Shown here in pieces: positions 1 through 12,145 of a stretch of 64,000 bases of DNA (positions are counted from its first letter, which is position 1; the number at the start of each line of letters is the position of its first letter). Source of the DNA: Xylocopa sonorina (Eukaryota; Arthropoda; Insecta; Hymenoptera; Apidae); contig NW_027490244.1 in the NCBI RefSeq assembly GCF_050948175.1, positions 248,001 through 312,000 of the forward strand, in the 5' to 3' direction. Both the position numbers and the translations under genes were made by a program. Under the pieces are notes generated by a model, which was not told the DNA's origin, did not search any database, and was given only the letters and a program-made list of their open reading frames with translations.

Positions 1-50
1 CGACACTTCCGTGCCAGGAAATAGCGTTTGCAGATGTCTACGTATCGAAG
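1..50 (+). repeat. 174-bp satellite, partial monomer at window edge
   Basis: This is the first part of a satellite monomer in plus orientation. It begins at the CGACACTTCC position and runs to ATCGAAG, where the LTR-A element interrupts it. The last four bases, GAAG at 47-50, are the left copy of the target-site duplication. The monomer resumes at 1604 with GAAGCAATAG. Confidence 0.9.
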
Positions 51-139
51 TGTGACGTCAGGCGTGCCGCCTGCCACCCTTCAACGCACCACAGCAACCA
101 CCCTCACGCGCCTGCACCACAGGCAACACCTAGGCGCAA

Positions 140-403
140 CTCGCCGTCTCACTCAGGCCAAGGGCTACGACCATCGACTCGCTCGCACTCGCAGAGGTGC
201 TCGCCGTCTCTCTCACTGCAAGGGACCTACCCTCCGTCTCACTCGCACCCGCAGAGGTGTTCGCCACCTCTCTCGCTCCAAGGGCAACACACTCTGTCCC
301 ACTCGCACCGAGGACCATGTGCGCTGTCTCGCTTCCACTCAAGGAGTCAACCACCGTCTCACTCTTACCTGCAGGGAAACTCGCCCTCTCGCTCACTCCA
401 GGG
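140..403 (+). repeat. 60-bp GC-rich minisatellite inside LTR-A copy 1
   Basis: There are four 60-bp units plus a 24-bp partial, beginning at 140, 200, 260, 320 and 380. Each unit starts near CTCGCC or a one- to two-base variant and divides into two related ~30-bp halves. Read on the minus strand, the array gives a degenerate repeat around Gly-Ala-Ser-Glu-Thr without stops. Copy 2 has the same array at about 5700-5960 with small indels that change the frame. Confidence 0.75.
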
Positions 404-852
404 ACGTACCAGGAGAATCAAACTCTACGAGATCCGACGACGGGAACCCTCACCGTACAAAGGACTCTACGATTTCACCATCCCAAATCTGCCATGCCCA
501 AAATACTATTTCTAAGATTAATAATTAACATTATATATATACTCCTACATTCTAAGCTCTGTATTCCTAGCTCATAGAATTTACACGACACAACTTTATA
601 ACGACACAAACAACACACATTTTACATTTAAGGCGTAATTTCTAATTTCATACTTGTACCTCTATATTCATAAGTTGCGCTAATTAAGTAAGCCGCGACG
701 CGCGAAATCGCGACCGCCTCAGCGGCACGCGCCGCTAGCCCCACCACGCAACGCCGAGACCCCACTCCGGCGTCTACATACTCCCACCTATGTTCGCACG
801 CGACCGAAGCGCTCCGAGAGTCGAAGAGGTCGCAGGCGCATCTTGGGAGATA

Positions 853-935
853 CAGTCAATTACAGACAGTCAATTACAGACAGTCATGACGGACAGTCAG
901 ACACAGTCAGTCGGTACCGTCAGTACGGTACAGTT
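853..935 (+). repeat. Short CAGTCA-type direct repeats in LTR-A copy 1
   Basis: The motif ACAGTCAATTACAG occurs in tandem and is followed by further CAGTCA and CAGTCAG copies. The block ends in a small dyad, GGTACCGTCAGTACGGTAC. The same block lies at about 6414-6496 in copy 2. Confidence 0.65.
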
Positions 936-1210
936 CTATCTCGCCTTCGGGCACTTCTAATTCCAAGTCTCTTCCAAGTCGCGCCTTAGGGCCGTCGCGC
1001 AGCCTCGATGAGGTTCCTAGTTCTAAAGTCTTTGTTCTAATTCCTAATTCATAGTTAACCTAGTCTTAATACTTAGAAATAATTGTTCTTGTACTCTTTG
1101 ATTTAGAATATACTTTATTATTTTTCTACCACATCAAGTTCTAGTTCATTCCAACTCCATTTCTAAATTCAATTTTATTTTAATACAAATTCTTCCAAGT
1201 TCGTAACAAC

Positions 1211-1441
1211 TTGAGTGTTTACAAACGAACTCTTCGCGCCGCGAGGAAGAATTTAATCCATTATCTCGTGCGGAATACGTTGGTAAAACGCCAGAATTCT
1301 TCGTTCATCGACGGACGGCGACATTCATCGCAGCTTCCACCGTCACAACGCCGATTCCAGCCAGCCGTACGCCGACTCCTCCCCCGAGAACGACCTTCGA
1401 CGATCGCCACATCTGAAAGCAGAAGAGAGAAAGGTAAATAA
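1211..1441 (+). other. Short basic open frame in LTR-A with donor-like end (copy 1)
   Basis: This 76-codon open frame starts at a TTG, not an ATG, so it need not be translated as it stands. The product would be rich in Arg and Lys; the N-terminal third carries the pattern RKN-x-I-x-x-LVR. The divergent LTR-A copy 3 has a related frame on its own sense strand (36784 to 36383) with the same pattern, RKNFIRSLVR, and an ATG start. In both copies the frame ends next to a donor-like AG|GTA (about 1436 here), so this may be a leader exon of the parent retroelement. I do not recognise a protein family. An identical frame is at 6772-7002 in copy 2. Confidence 0.35.
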
Positions 1442-1603
1442 AATCCTTCCTTACACGCGTTCGCGATTGTTTAAGGTGCCCGCGTCTTGCCAGAATCGAC
1501 GGACCCGGTCATACGCGCTTTATACCGGACCGAATTCGCGACTAAAAGGCTTGTGTCATTCAGCCTCCTGGGATACGAATAATTTGTTCGCCAGGACGTG
1601 ATA

Positions 1604-4600
1604 GAAGCAATAGAGTTCTAATGCCTCTTAAATAGAGTTATCGCATCTCTTTTCTATGTTTTATGATAAGATATAATATTCATTACCAAGTGTCTTGTAT
1701 ACCTCGCATACTCCTCAAATGAATGTAAATGCGACTCTTCCTTGCTAGGAAATAGCGTTTGCGGATGTCTACGTATCGTAGCATCAGAGATCTAACGCTT
1801 CTCAAAACGCGATATCGCATCTCATTTCTATTCTCATGCTAAGATATAATAATAATTGCGAAGTGTCATGTATACCTCGCATGCGCTTCAAGTGAATGTA
1901 AATGCGACACTTCCTTGGTAGGAAATAGCGTTCGCAGATGTCTACGTATCGAAGCAATAGTGTTCTAATGCTTCTTAAATCGCGATATCGAATCTCATTT
2001 CTATCTATCCTGATAAGATATAATATTCATTGTGGAGTGTTATGTCTACATCGTACTCGCTTCAAAAGAATGCAAATGCGACACTTCCTTCCTAGGAAAT
2101 AGCGTTGGCAGATGTCTACGTACCCAAGCAATTAAGTTCTAATGCTTCTTAAAACGCGATATCGTATCTCATTTTTATGTTTCATGATAAGATATAATAT
2201 TCATTGCGAAGTGTCATGTATACCTTGCATACACTTCAAATGAATGTAAATGCGACACTTCCTATCTTCGAAATAGCGTTTGCAGATGTCTACGTATCAA
2301 AGCTATAAATTTCAAATCTTTCTTAAAACGCGATATCGCATCTCATTCCTATGTTTCATGATAAGATATAATATTCATTGCGAAGCGTCAAGTATACCTC
2401 GCATACACTTCAAACGAATGTAAATGCGAGACTTCCTTGCTAGGAAATAGCGTTTGCAGATGTCTGCGTATCATAGCAATGGAGTTCTTATACTGCCTAC
2501 AACGCGATATCGCATCTCATTTCTATGTTTCATGATAAGATATAATATTCATTGCCAAGTGTTTTGTATACCTCGCATACTCCTCAAATGAATATAATGC
2601 GACTCTTCCTTGCTAGGAAATAGCGTTTACAGATGTCTACGTATCGTAGCAATAGCGTTCTAATGCTTCTCAAAACGCGATATCGCGACACATTTCTGTG
2701 TTTCACGATAGGATACAATATTCTTAGCGAAGTGTCATCTATAGAACGTATTCACTTCAAAACAATGTGACTGTGGCACTTTCGACCTAGGAAATTACGT
2801 TTCCAGATGCCTACGTACCGTAGCATTAAATTTCTGATACTTCTTAAAACGCGATATCGCATCACATTTCAATATTTTATAGTAACATATAATATTCATT
2901 GTGGAGTGTTACGTATACCTGGTATTCACTTGAAAAGAATGTAAATGCGACACTTCCTTGCTAGGAAATAGCGTTTACAGATGCCTACTTATGGCAGCAT
3001 TAGTGTTCTAATGCTACTCAAAACGAGATATCGCATCGCATTTCTATGTTTCATGATAGGGTATAACATACATTGCGAAGTGTCGTGTATACCTCGTATT
3101 TACTTCAAAAGAAAGTAAATGCGAAACTTGCTTGCTAGGAAGTAGCGTTTGCAGATGTCTACGTATGGAAGCAATAGAGTTCTAATGCTCCTCAAAACAC
3201 GATATCGCACCTCATTTGTATGTTTCATGATAAGATATAATACACATTGAGGAGGGTTATGTATACCTCGTATTCACCTGAAAAGATTGTAAATGCGACA
3301 CTTCCTTGGTAGGAAATGGCGATTGCAGATGTCTACGTATCGAAGCAATATAGTTCTCATGCTTCTTAAAATGGGATATCGAATCTCATTTCTATGTTTC
3401 ATAATGAAATATAATATTCGTCGCGACGTGTCATGTATACCTCGTACTCACTTCAGAAGAATGTAAATTCGACACTTCCTTGCTAGGTTATAGCGTTTGC
3501 AGATGTCTAATTATCGTAGCAATAGAGTTCTAATGCTTCTTAAGACGCGATATCGCATCTCATGTCTATGTTTCTTGAAAAGGTATAATATTCATTGCGA
3601 AGTGTCATGTATACCTCGTATTCACTTCAAAAAAATGTAAATGCAACACTTCCTTGCTAGAAAGTAGCGTTTGCAGATGTGTACGTATCGAAGCAATAGA
3701 GTTCTAGTGTTCCTTAGAACGCGATATAGCCAGCCATTTCCATGTTACATGGTAAGATATAATACACATTGCGAAGTGTCATGTATACCTCGGATACTCT
3801 TCAAATGAATGTAAATGCGACACGTAGTTGCTATTAAATAGCGTTTGCAGATGTCTACGTATCGAAGCAATAGAGTTCTAATGCTCCTTAGAACGCGATA
3901 TAGCATGCCATTTTCATAGTTCATGATAAGATGTAATAGTCATTGCGAAGTGTCATGTATACCACGCATACACATCAACTGAATGTAATTGCGACACTTC
4001 CTTGCTAGGAAGTAGCGTCTGCAGATGTCTACGTATCAAAGCAGTAGAGCTCTAATGCTTCTTAAAACGCGATATCGCATCTCACTACTATGTTTCATTA
4101 TAAGATATACTATTCATTGCGAAGTGTCATGTGTAGCTCGCATACACTTCAAATGACTGTAAACGCAAAACTTCCATGCTAGGAAATATCGTTTGTCGAT
4201 GTCTAAGTATCGTAGCAATAGAGTTCTGATGCTTATTAAGACGCGATATCGCATCCCACTTCTATGTTTCTTTATAAGATATAATATTCATTGAAACGTG
4301 TCATGTATAGCTCGGATACACTTCAAAAGAATGTAAATGCAACACTTCCTTGCTAGGAAATAGCGTTTGCAGATGTCTACGTATCGACGCAATAGTGTTC
4401 TAATGCTTCTTAAATCGCCATATTACATCTCATTTCTATGTTTCATGATAAGATATAATATTCAATGCCGAAGTGTCATGTATACCTCGTATTCCTTTCA
4501 AAAGAATGTAAATGCGACACTTCCTTGCTTGGAAGTAGCGTTTGCACATGTCTACGTATCGAAGCAATAGAGTTCTAATGCTTCTTAACTCGCCACATTA

Positions 4601-5610
4601 CATCTCATTTCTATGTTTCATGGTAAGATATAATATTTTTTGTGTAGTGTTATGTATACCTCGTATTCACTTCAAAAGAATGTAAATGCGACACTTCCTT
4701 GCTTGGAAATAGCGTTTGTAGATGTCTATGTATCGAAGCAATAGAGTTCTAGTGCTTCTTAAATCGCCATATTGCATCACATTTCTATGTTTCATGATAA
4801 GATATAATATTCATTGCGAAGTGTCATGTATACCTCGTATTCCTTTCAAAGGAATGTAAATGCGACACTTCCTTCCTTGGAAGTAGCGTTTGCAGATGTC
4901 TACGTATCGAAGCAATAGAGTTCTAATGCTTCTTAACTCGCCACATTACATCTCATTTCTATGTTTCATGGTCAGATATAATATTTTTTGTGGAGTGTTA
5001 TGTATACCTCGTATTCACTTCAAAAGAATGTAAATGCGACACTTCCTTGCTTGGAAATAGCGTTTGTAGATGTCTACGTATCGAAGCAATAGAGTTCTAG
5101 TGCTTCTTAAATCGCCATATTGCATCACATTTCTATGTTTCATGATAAGATATAATATTAATTGCGAAGTGTCATGTATACCTCGTATTCCTTTCAAAGG
5201 AATGTAAATGCGACACTTCCTTCCTTGGAAGTAGCGTTTGCAGATGTCCTACGTTATCGAAGCAATAGAGTTCTAATGCTTCTTAATTCGCCATATTACA
5301 TCTCATTTCTATGTTTCATGGTAAGATATAATATTCATTGTGAAGTGTAATGTACACCTCGTATTCACTTCAAAAGAATGTAAATGCGACACTTCCTTCC
5401 AAGGAAATAGCGTTTGCAGATGACTACGTATCGTAGCATTAGTGCTCTAATGCTTCTCAGAACGCGACAGCGTTTCTCATGTCTGTGTTTCATGATAGTA
5501 TATAATATTCCTTGCGTAGTGTCACGTATACCTCGCATACACTTCAAATGAATGTAAATGCGACACTTCCTTGCTAGGAAATAGCGTTTGCAGATGTCTA
5601 CGTATCGAAG
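1604..5610 (+). repeat. 174-bp satellite array, plus orientation (about 23 monomers)
   Basis: This tandem array has a period of about 174 bp. Recurrent landmarks in each monomer are TTCCTTGCTAGGAA, CTACGTATCGTAG or CTACGTATCGAAG, GCGATATCGC, CATGATAAGATATAAT and CACTTCAAAAGAATG. Monomers differ at many positions, so this is an older, moderately homogenised segment. Together with one LTR-A it forms the 5561-bp spacing between the two LTR-A copies. Confidence 0.95.
4335..5395 (+). repeat. Dimeric (348-bp) higher-order repeat
   Basis: Alternating monomers match better two units apart than next door. The variant with CGCCACATTAC and ATAATATTTTTTGTG occurs near 4590 and 4938, and a related form occurs near 5285. 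The variant with CTTGGAAATAGCGTTTGTAG occurs near 4703 and 5050. This gives about three copies of a two-monomer unit. Confidence 0.65.
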
Positions 5611-7164
5611 TGTGACGTCAGGCGTGCCGCCTGCCACCCTCTCAACGCACCACAGCAACCACCCCTCACGCGCCTGCACCACAGGCAACACCTAGGCGCA
5701 ACTCGCCGTCTCACTCAGGCCAAGGGCTACGACCATCGACTCGCTCGCACTCGCAGAGGTGCTCGCCGTCTCTCTCACTGCAAGGGGACCTACCCTCCGT
5801 CTCACTCGCACCCGCAGAGGTGTTCGCCACCTCTCTCGCTCCAAGGGCAACACACTCTGTCCCACTCGCACCGAGGACCATGAGCGCTGTCTCGCTCCCA
5901 CTCAAGGAGTCAACCACCGTCTCACTCTTACCTGCAGGGAAACTCGCCTCTCGCTCACTCCAGGACGTACCAGGAGAATCAACCTCTACGAGATCCGACG
6001 ACGGGAACCCTCACCGTACAAAGGACTCTACGATTTCACCATCCCAAATCTGCCATGCCCAAAATACTATTTCTAAGATTAATAATTAACATTATATATA
6101 TACTCCTACATTCTAAGCTCTGTATTCCTAGCTCATAGAATTTACACGACACAACTTTATAACGACACAAACAACACACATTTTACATTTAAGGCGTAAT
6201 TTCTAATTTCATACTTGTACCTCTATATTCATAAGTTGCGCTAATTAAGTAAGCCGCGACGCGCGAAATCGCGACCGCCTCAGCGGCACGCGCCGCTAGC
6301 CCCACCACGCAACGCCGAGACCCCACTCCGGCGTCTACATACTCCCACCTATGTTCGCACGCGACCGAAGCGCTCCGAGAGTCGAAGAGGTCGCAGGCGC
6401 ATCTTGGGAGACACAGTCAATTACAGACAGTCAATTACAGACAGTCATGACGGACAGTCAGACACAGTCAGTCGGTACCGTCAGTACGGTACAGTTCTAT
6501 CTCGCCTTCGGGCACTTCTAATTCCAAGTCTCTTCCAAGTCGCGCCTTAGGGCCGTCGCGCAGCCTCGATGAGGTTCCTAGTTCTAAAGTCTTTGTTCTA
6601 ATTCCTAATTCATAGTTAACCTAGTCTTAATACTTAGAAATAATTGTTCTTGTACTCTTTGATTTAGAATATACTTTATTATTTTTCTACCACATCAAGT
6701 TCTAGTTCATTCCAACTCCATTTCTAAATTCAATTTTATTTTAATACAAATTCTTCCAAGTTCGTAACAACTTGAGTGTTTACAAACGAACTCTTCGCGC
6801 CGCGAGGAAGAATTTAATCCATTATCTCGTGCGGAATACGTTGGTAAAACGCCAGAATTCTTCGTTCATCGACGGACGGCGACATTCATCGCAGCTTCCA
6901 CCGTCACAACGCCGATTCCAGCCAGCCGTACGCCGACTCCTCCCCCGAGAACGACCTTCGACGATCGCCACATCTGAAAGCAGAAGAGAGAAAGGTAAAT
7001 AAAATCCTTCCTTACACGCGTTCGCGATTGTTTAAGGTGCCCGCGTCTTGCCAGAATCGACGGACCCGGTCATACGCGCTTTATACCGGACCGAATTCGC
7101 GACTAAAAGGCTTGTGTCATTCAGCCTCCTGGGATACGAATAATTTGTTCGCCAGGACGTGACA
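5611..7164 (+). mobile_element. LTR-A copy 2, near-identical to copy 1
   Basis: This 1554-bp element lies 5560-5561 bp downstream of copy 1 and is nearly identical to it. It starts TGTGACGTCA and ends GGACGTGACA, and GAAG flanks it at 5607-5610 and 7165-7168. The same target duplication sits in the same monomer position with matching flanking satellite. Copy 2 therefore arose by duplication of a satellite-plus-LTR segment and not by a second insertion. It contains the minisatellite (about 5700-5960), the CAGTCA block (about 6414-6496) and the basic open frame (6772-7002). Confidence 0.75.
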
Positions 7165-10100
7165 GAAGCAATAGAGTTCTAATGCCTCTTAAATAGAGTT
7201 ATCGCATCTCTTTTCTATGTTTTATGATAAGATATAATATTCATTACCAAGTGTCTTGTATACCTCGCATACTCCTCAAATGAATGTAAATGCGACTCTT
7301 CCTTGCTAGGAAATAGCGTTTGCAGATGTCTACGTATCGTAGCATCAGAGATCTAACGCTTCTCAAAACGCGATATCGCATCTCATTTCTATTCTCATGC
7401 TAAGATATAATAATAATTGCGAAGTGTCATGTATACCTCGCATGCGCTTCAAGTGAATGTAAATGCGACACTTCCTTGGTAGGAAATAGCGTTTGCAGAT
7501 GTCTACGTATCGAAGCAATAGTGTTCTAATGCTTCTTAAATCGCGATATCGAATCTCATTTCTATCTATACTGATAAGATATAATATTCATTGTGGAGTG
7601 TTATGTCTACATCGTACTCGCTTCAAAAGAATGCAAATGCGACACTTCCTTCCTAGGAAATAGCGTTGGCAACTGTCTACGTACCCAAGCAATTAAGTTC
7701 TAATGCTTCTTAAAACGCGATATCGTATCTCATTTTTATGTTTCATGATAAGATATAATATTCATTGCGAAGTGTCATGTATACCTTGCATACACTTCAA
7801 ATGAATGTAAATGCGACACTTCCTATCTTCGAAATAGCGTTTGCAGATGTCTACGTATCAAAGCTATAAATTTCAAATCTTTCTTAAAACGCGATATCGC
7901 ATCTCATTCCTATGTTTCATGATAAGATATAATATTCATTGCGAAGCGTCAAGTATACCTCGCATACACTTCAAACGAATGTAAATGCGAGACTTCCTTG
8001 CTAGGAAATATCGTTTGCAGATGTCTGCGTATCATAGCAATGGAGTTCTTATACTGCCTACAACGCGATATCGCATCTCATTTCTATGTTTCATGATAAG
8101 ATATAATATTCATTGCCAAGTGTTTTGTATACCTCGCATACTCCTCAAATGAATATAATGCGACTCTTCCTTGCTAGGAAATAGCGTTTACAGATGTCTA
8201 CGTATCGTAGCAATAGCGTTCTAATGCTTCTCAAAACGCGATATCGCGACACATTTCTGTGTTTCACGATAGGATACAATATTCTTAGCGAAGTGTCATC
8301 TATAGAACGTATTCACTTCAAAACAATGTGACTGTGGCACTTTCTACCCAGGAAATTACGTTTCCAGATGCCTACGTACGGTAGCATTAAATTTCTGATA
8401 CTTCTTAAAACGCGATATCACATCACATTTCAATATTTTATAGTAACATATAATATTCATTGTGGAGTGTTACGTATACCTGGTATTCACTTGAAAAGAA
8501 TGTAAATGCGACACTTCCTTGCTAGGAAATAGCGTTTACAGATGCCTACTTATGGCAGCATTAGTGTTCTAATGCTACTCAAAACGCGATATCGCATCGC
8601 ATTTCTATGTTTCATGATAGGGTATAACATACATTGCGAAGTGTCGTGTATACCTCGTATTTACTTCAAAAGAAAGTAAATGCGACACTTACATGGTAGG
8701 AAATAGCGTTTGCAGATGTCTACGTATCGTAGCAATAGAGTTCTAATGCTTCTTAGAACGAGATGTCGCATCTCACTGCTATGTTTCATGATAAGAAATA
8801 TTATTCATTATGGAGTGTTATGTATACCTCGTATTCACTTCAAAAGAATGTAAATGCGACACTCCCATGCTAGGAAATATTGTTTGCAGAAAACTACGTA
8901 TCACAGCAATAGAGTACTAATGCTTCTCAAAACGAGATGTCGCATTTCATTTCCATGTTTCGAGATAAGATGTAATATTCATTGCGATGTGTTATGTATA
9001 CCTCGTATTCACTTCAAATGAATGTAAATGCGAAACTTCCATGCTAGGAAATAGGGTTTACAGATGTCTACGTATCGTAGCAATAGAGTTCTAATTCATC
9101 TCAAAACGCGATATCGTAACTCATTCCTATGTTTCATGATAAGATATAATACTCATTGCGAAGTGCCATGTATACCTCATACTCACTACAAAAGAATGTA
9201 AATGCGACACTCCCATGCTAGGAAATATTGTTTGCAGATGTCTACGTATCACAGCAATAGAGTACTAATGCTTCTTAAAGCGAGATGTTGTATTTCATTA
9301 CTATGTTTCGTAATAAGATATAATATTCATTGTGTAATGTTATGTATACCTCGTATTCACTTTAATGGAATGTAAGTGCGACATTTCCCTGCTAGGAAAT
9401 TGCGTTTGCAGATGTCTACGTATCGTTGCAATAGAGTTCTAATGCTACTTAAAACGAGATGTCGCATTTCATATCTTGTTTCGTGATAAGATATAACATT
9501 CATTGTGTAATGTTATGTATACCTCGTATTCACTTCAATGGAATGTAAGTGCGATATTTCCTTGCTAGGAAATATTGTTTGCAGATGTCTACGTATATTA
9601 GCAATAGAGTACTAATGCTTCTTAAAACGAGATGTCGTATTTCATTTCTATGTTTCTTAATAAAATATAACATTCATTGTGTAATGTTATGTATACCTCG
9701 TATTCACTTCAATGGAATGTAAGTGCGACATTTCCTTGCTAGGAAATATTGTTTGCAGATGTCTACGTATATTAGCAATAGAGTTCTAATGCTTCTCAGA
9801 ACGCGATATAGCACCTCATTCCTATGTTTCATGATAAAATATATTCATTGCGAAGTGTCATGTACACCTCGTATTCACTTCAAAAGGATGTAAATGCGAC
9901 ACTTCCTTGCTAGGAAATAACATTTGCAGATGTCTACGCATCGTAGCAATAGAGTTCTAATGCTTCCTAAAACGCGATATCGCATCTCACTTCTATGTTT
10001 CATGATAAGGTATAATATTCATTGCGAAGTGCCATGTATACCTCGTATTCACTTCAAAAGAATGTAAATGCGACACTTACATTCTAGGAAATAGCGTTTG

Positions 10101-10409
10101 CAGATATCTACGTATCGTAGCAATAGGGTTCTAATGCTTCTAAAACGCGATATCGCATCTCACTTCTATGTTTCATGATAAGATATAATATTCATTGCGA
10201 AGTGTCATGTACACCTCGTATTCACTTCAAAAGTATGTAAATGCGACACTTCCATGCTAGGAAATAGCGTTTGCAGGTGTCTAGGTATCGTAGGAATAGA
10301 ACTCTAATGCTTCTTAAAACGCGATATCGCATCTCACTTCTATGTTTCATGATAAGATATAGTATCCATTGCGAAGTGTCATGTATATCTCGTATTCACT
10401 TCAAAAGAA

Positions 10410-12145
10410 TGTAAATGCGAAACTTCCATGCTAGGATATAGCGTTTGCAGATGTCTACGTATCGTAGCAATAGAGTTCTTATGATTCTTAAAACGCGATA
10501 TCGCATTTCACTACTAAGTTTCATGATAAGATATAATATATTCATTGCGATGTGTCATGTATACCTCGTATTATCTTGTAAAGAATGTAAATGCGGCACT
10601 TCCATGCTAGGAAATAGCGTTTGCAGATGTCTACGTATCGTAGCAATAGAGTTCTAATGCTTCTTAGAACGAGATGTCGCATCTCACTGCTATGTTTCAT
10701 GATAAGATATATTATTCATTATGGAGTGTTATGTATACCTCGTATTCACTTCAAAAGAATGTAAATGCGACACTTGCATACTAGGAAATAGCATTTGCAG
10801 ATGTCTACATATCGTAGCAATAGAGTTTTAATGCTACTAAAAACGAGATGTTGCATTTCATTTCTATGTTTCGAGATAAGATATAATATTCATTGTGGAA
10901 TGTTATGTATACCTCGTATTCACTTCAAAAGAATGTAAATGCGACACTTCCTTGCTAGGAAATAACGTTTGCAGATGTCTGCGCATCGTAGCAATAGAAT
11001 TTTAATGCTACTAAAAACGAGATGTCGCATTTCATTTCTATGTATCGTGATAAGATACAATATTCATTGTGGAGTGTTATGTATACCTCGTATTCACTTC
11101 AAGAGAATGTAAATGCGATACTTCCATGCTAGGAAATAGCGTTTGCAGATGTCTACGTATCGTAGCAATAGAGTTCTTATGCTTCTTAAAACGCGATATC
11201 GCATTTCACTTCTAAGTTTTATGATAATATATAATATATTCATTGCGATGTGTCATGTATACCTCGTATTATCTTCAAAAGAATGTAAATGCGGCACTTC
11301 CATGCTAGGAAATAGCGTTTGCAGATGTCTACGTATCGTAGCAATAGAGTTCTAATGCTTCTTAGAACGAGATGTCGCATCTCACTGCTATGTTTCATGA
11401 TAAGAAATATTATTCATTATGGAGTGTTATGTATACCTCGTATTCACTTCAAAAGAATGTAAATGCGACACTTGCATGCTAGGAAATAGCATTTGCAGAT
11501 GTCTACATATCGTAGCAATAGAGTTTTAATGCTACTAAAAACGAGATGTTGCATTTCATTTCTATGTTTCGAGATAAGATATAATATTCATTGTGGAATG
11601 TTATGTATACCTCGTATTCACATCAAAAGAATGTAAATGCGACACTTCCTTGCTAGGAAATAACGTTTGCAGATGTCTGCGCATCGTAGCAATAGAGTTT
11701 TAATGCTACTAAAAACGAGATGCCGCATTTCATTTCTATGTATCGTGATAAGATACAATATTCATTGTGGAGTGTTTTGTATACCTCGTATTCACTTCAA
11801 GAGAATGTAAATGCGATACTTCCATGCTAGGAAATAGCGTTTGCAGATGTCTACGTATCGTAGCAATAGAGTTCTTATGCTTCTTAAAACGCGATATCGC
11901 ATTTCACTCCTAAGTTTTATGATAAGATATAATATATTCATTGCGATGTGTCATGTATACCTCGTATTATCTTCAAAAGAATGTAAATGCGGCACTTCCA
12001 TGCTAGGAAATAGCGTTTGCAGATGTCTACGTATCGTAGCAATAGAGTTCTAATGCTTCTTAGAACGAGATGTCGCATCTCACTGCTATGTTTCATGATA
12101 AGAAATATTATTCATTATGGAGTGTTATGTATACCTCGTATTCAC
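10410..12145 (+). repeat. Tetrameric 698-bp higher-order repeat
   Basis: A four-monomer unit of 698 bp repeats at 10410, 11108 and 11806, with the third copy partial. A diagnostic stretch near 10540, 11240 and 11930 contains TATAATATATTCATTGCGATG followed by CGTATTATCTT. Related tetramer copies recur at about 15800-16505 and, in part, at about 19810-20330. The spread of one unit to several places shows repeated unequal exchange or conversion. Confidence 0.75.

Larger units (their letters stand above)
51..1603 (+). mobile_element. LTR-A copy 1: solo-LTR-like TG...CA element in satellite
   Basis: This 1553-bp insertion interrupts one satellite monomer. It starts TGTGACGTCAGGCG and ends CGCCAGGACGTGATA; copy 2 keeps the intact end GTGACA. 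GAAG flanks both sides (47-50 and 1604-1607), and the satellite reads through across it. TG...CA ends, a short terminal inverted repeat, a 4-bp target duplication and no internal gag-pol are what a Ty3/gypsy-type solo LTR would show. Contents in order: a 60-bp minisatellite (140-403), an AT-rich stretch, short CAGTCA repeats (853-935), and a basic open frame ending at a splice-donor-like GGTAAATA near 1436. A non-autonomous DNA element with short inverted repeats is the alternative. The strand given follows the basic frame and is tentative. Confidence 0.72.
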
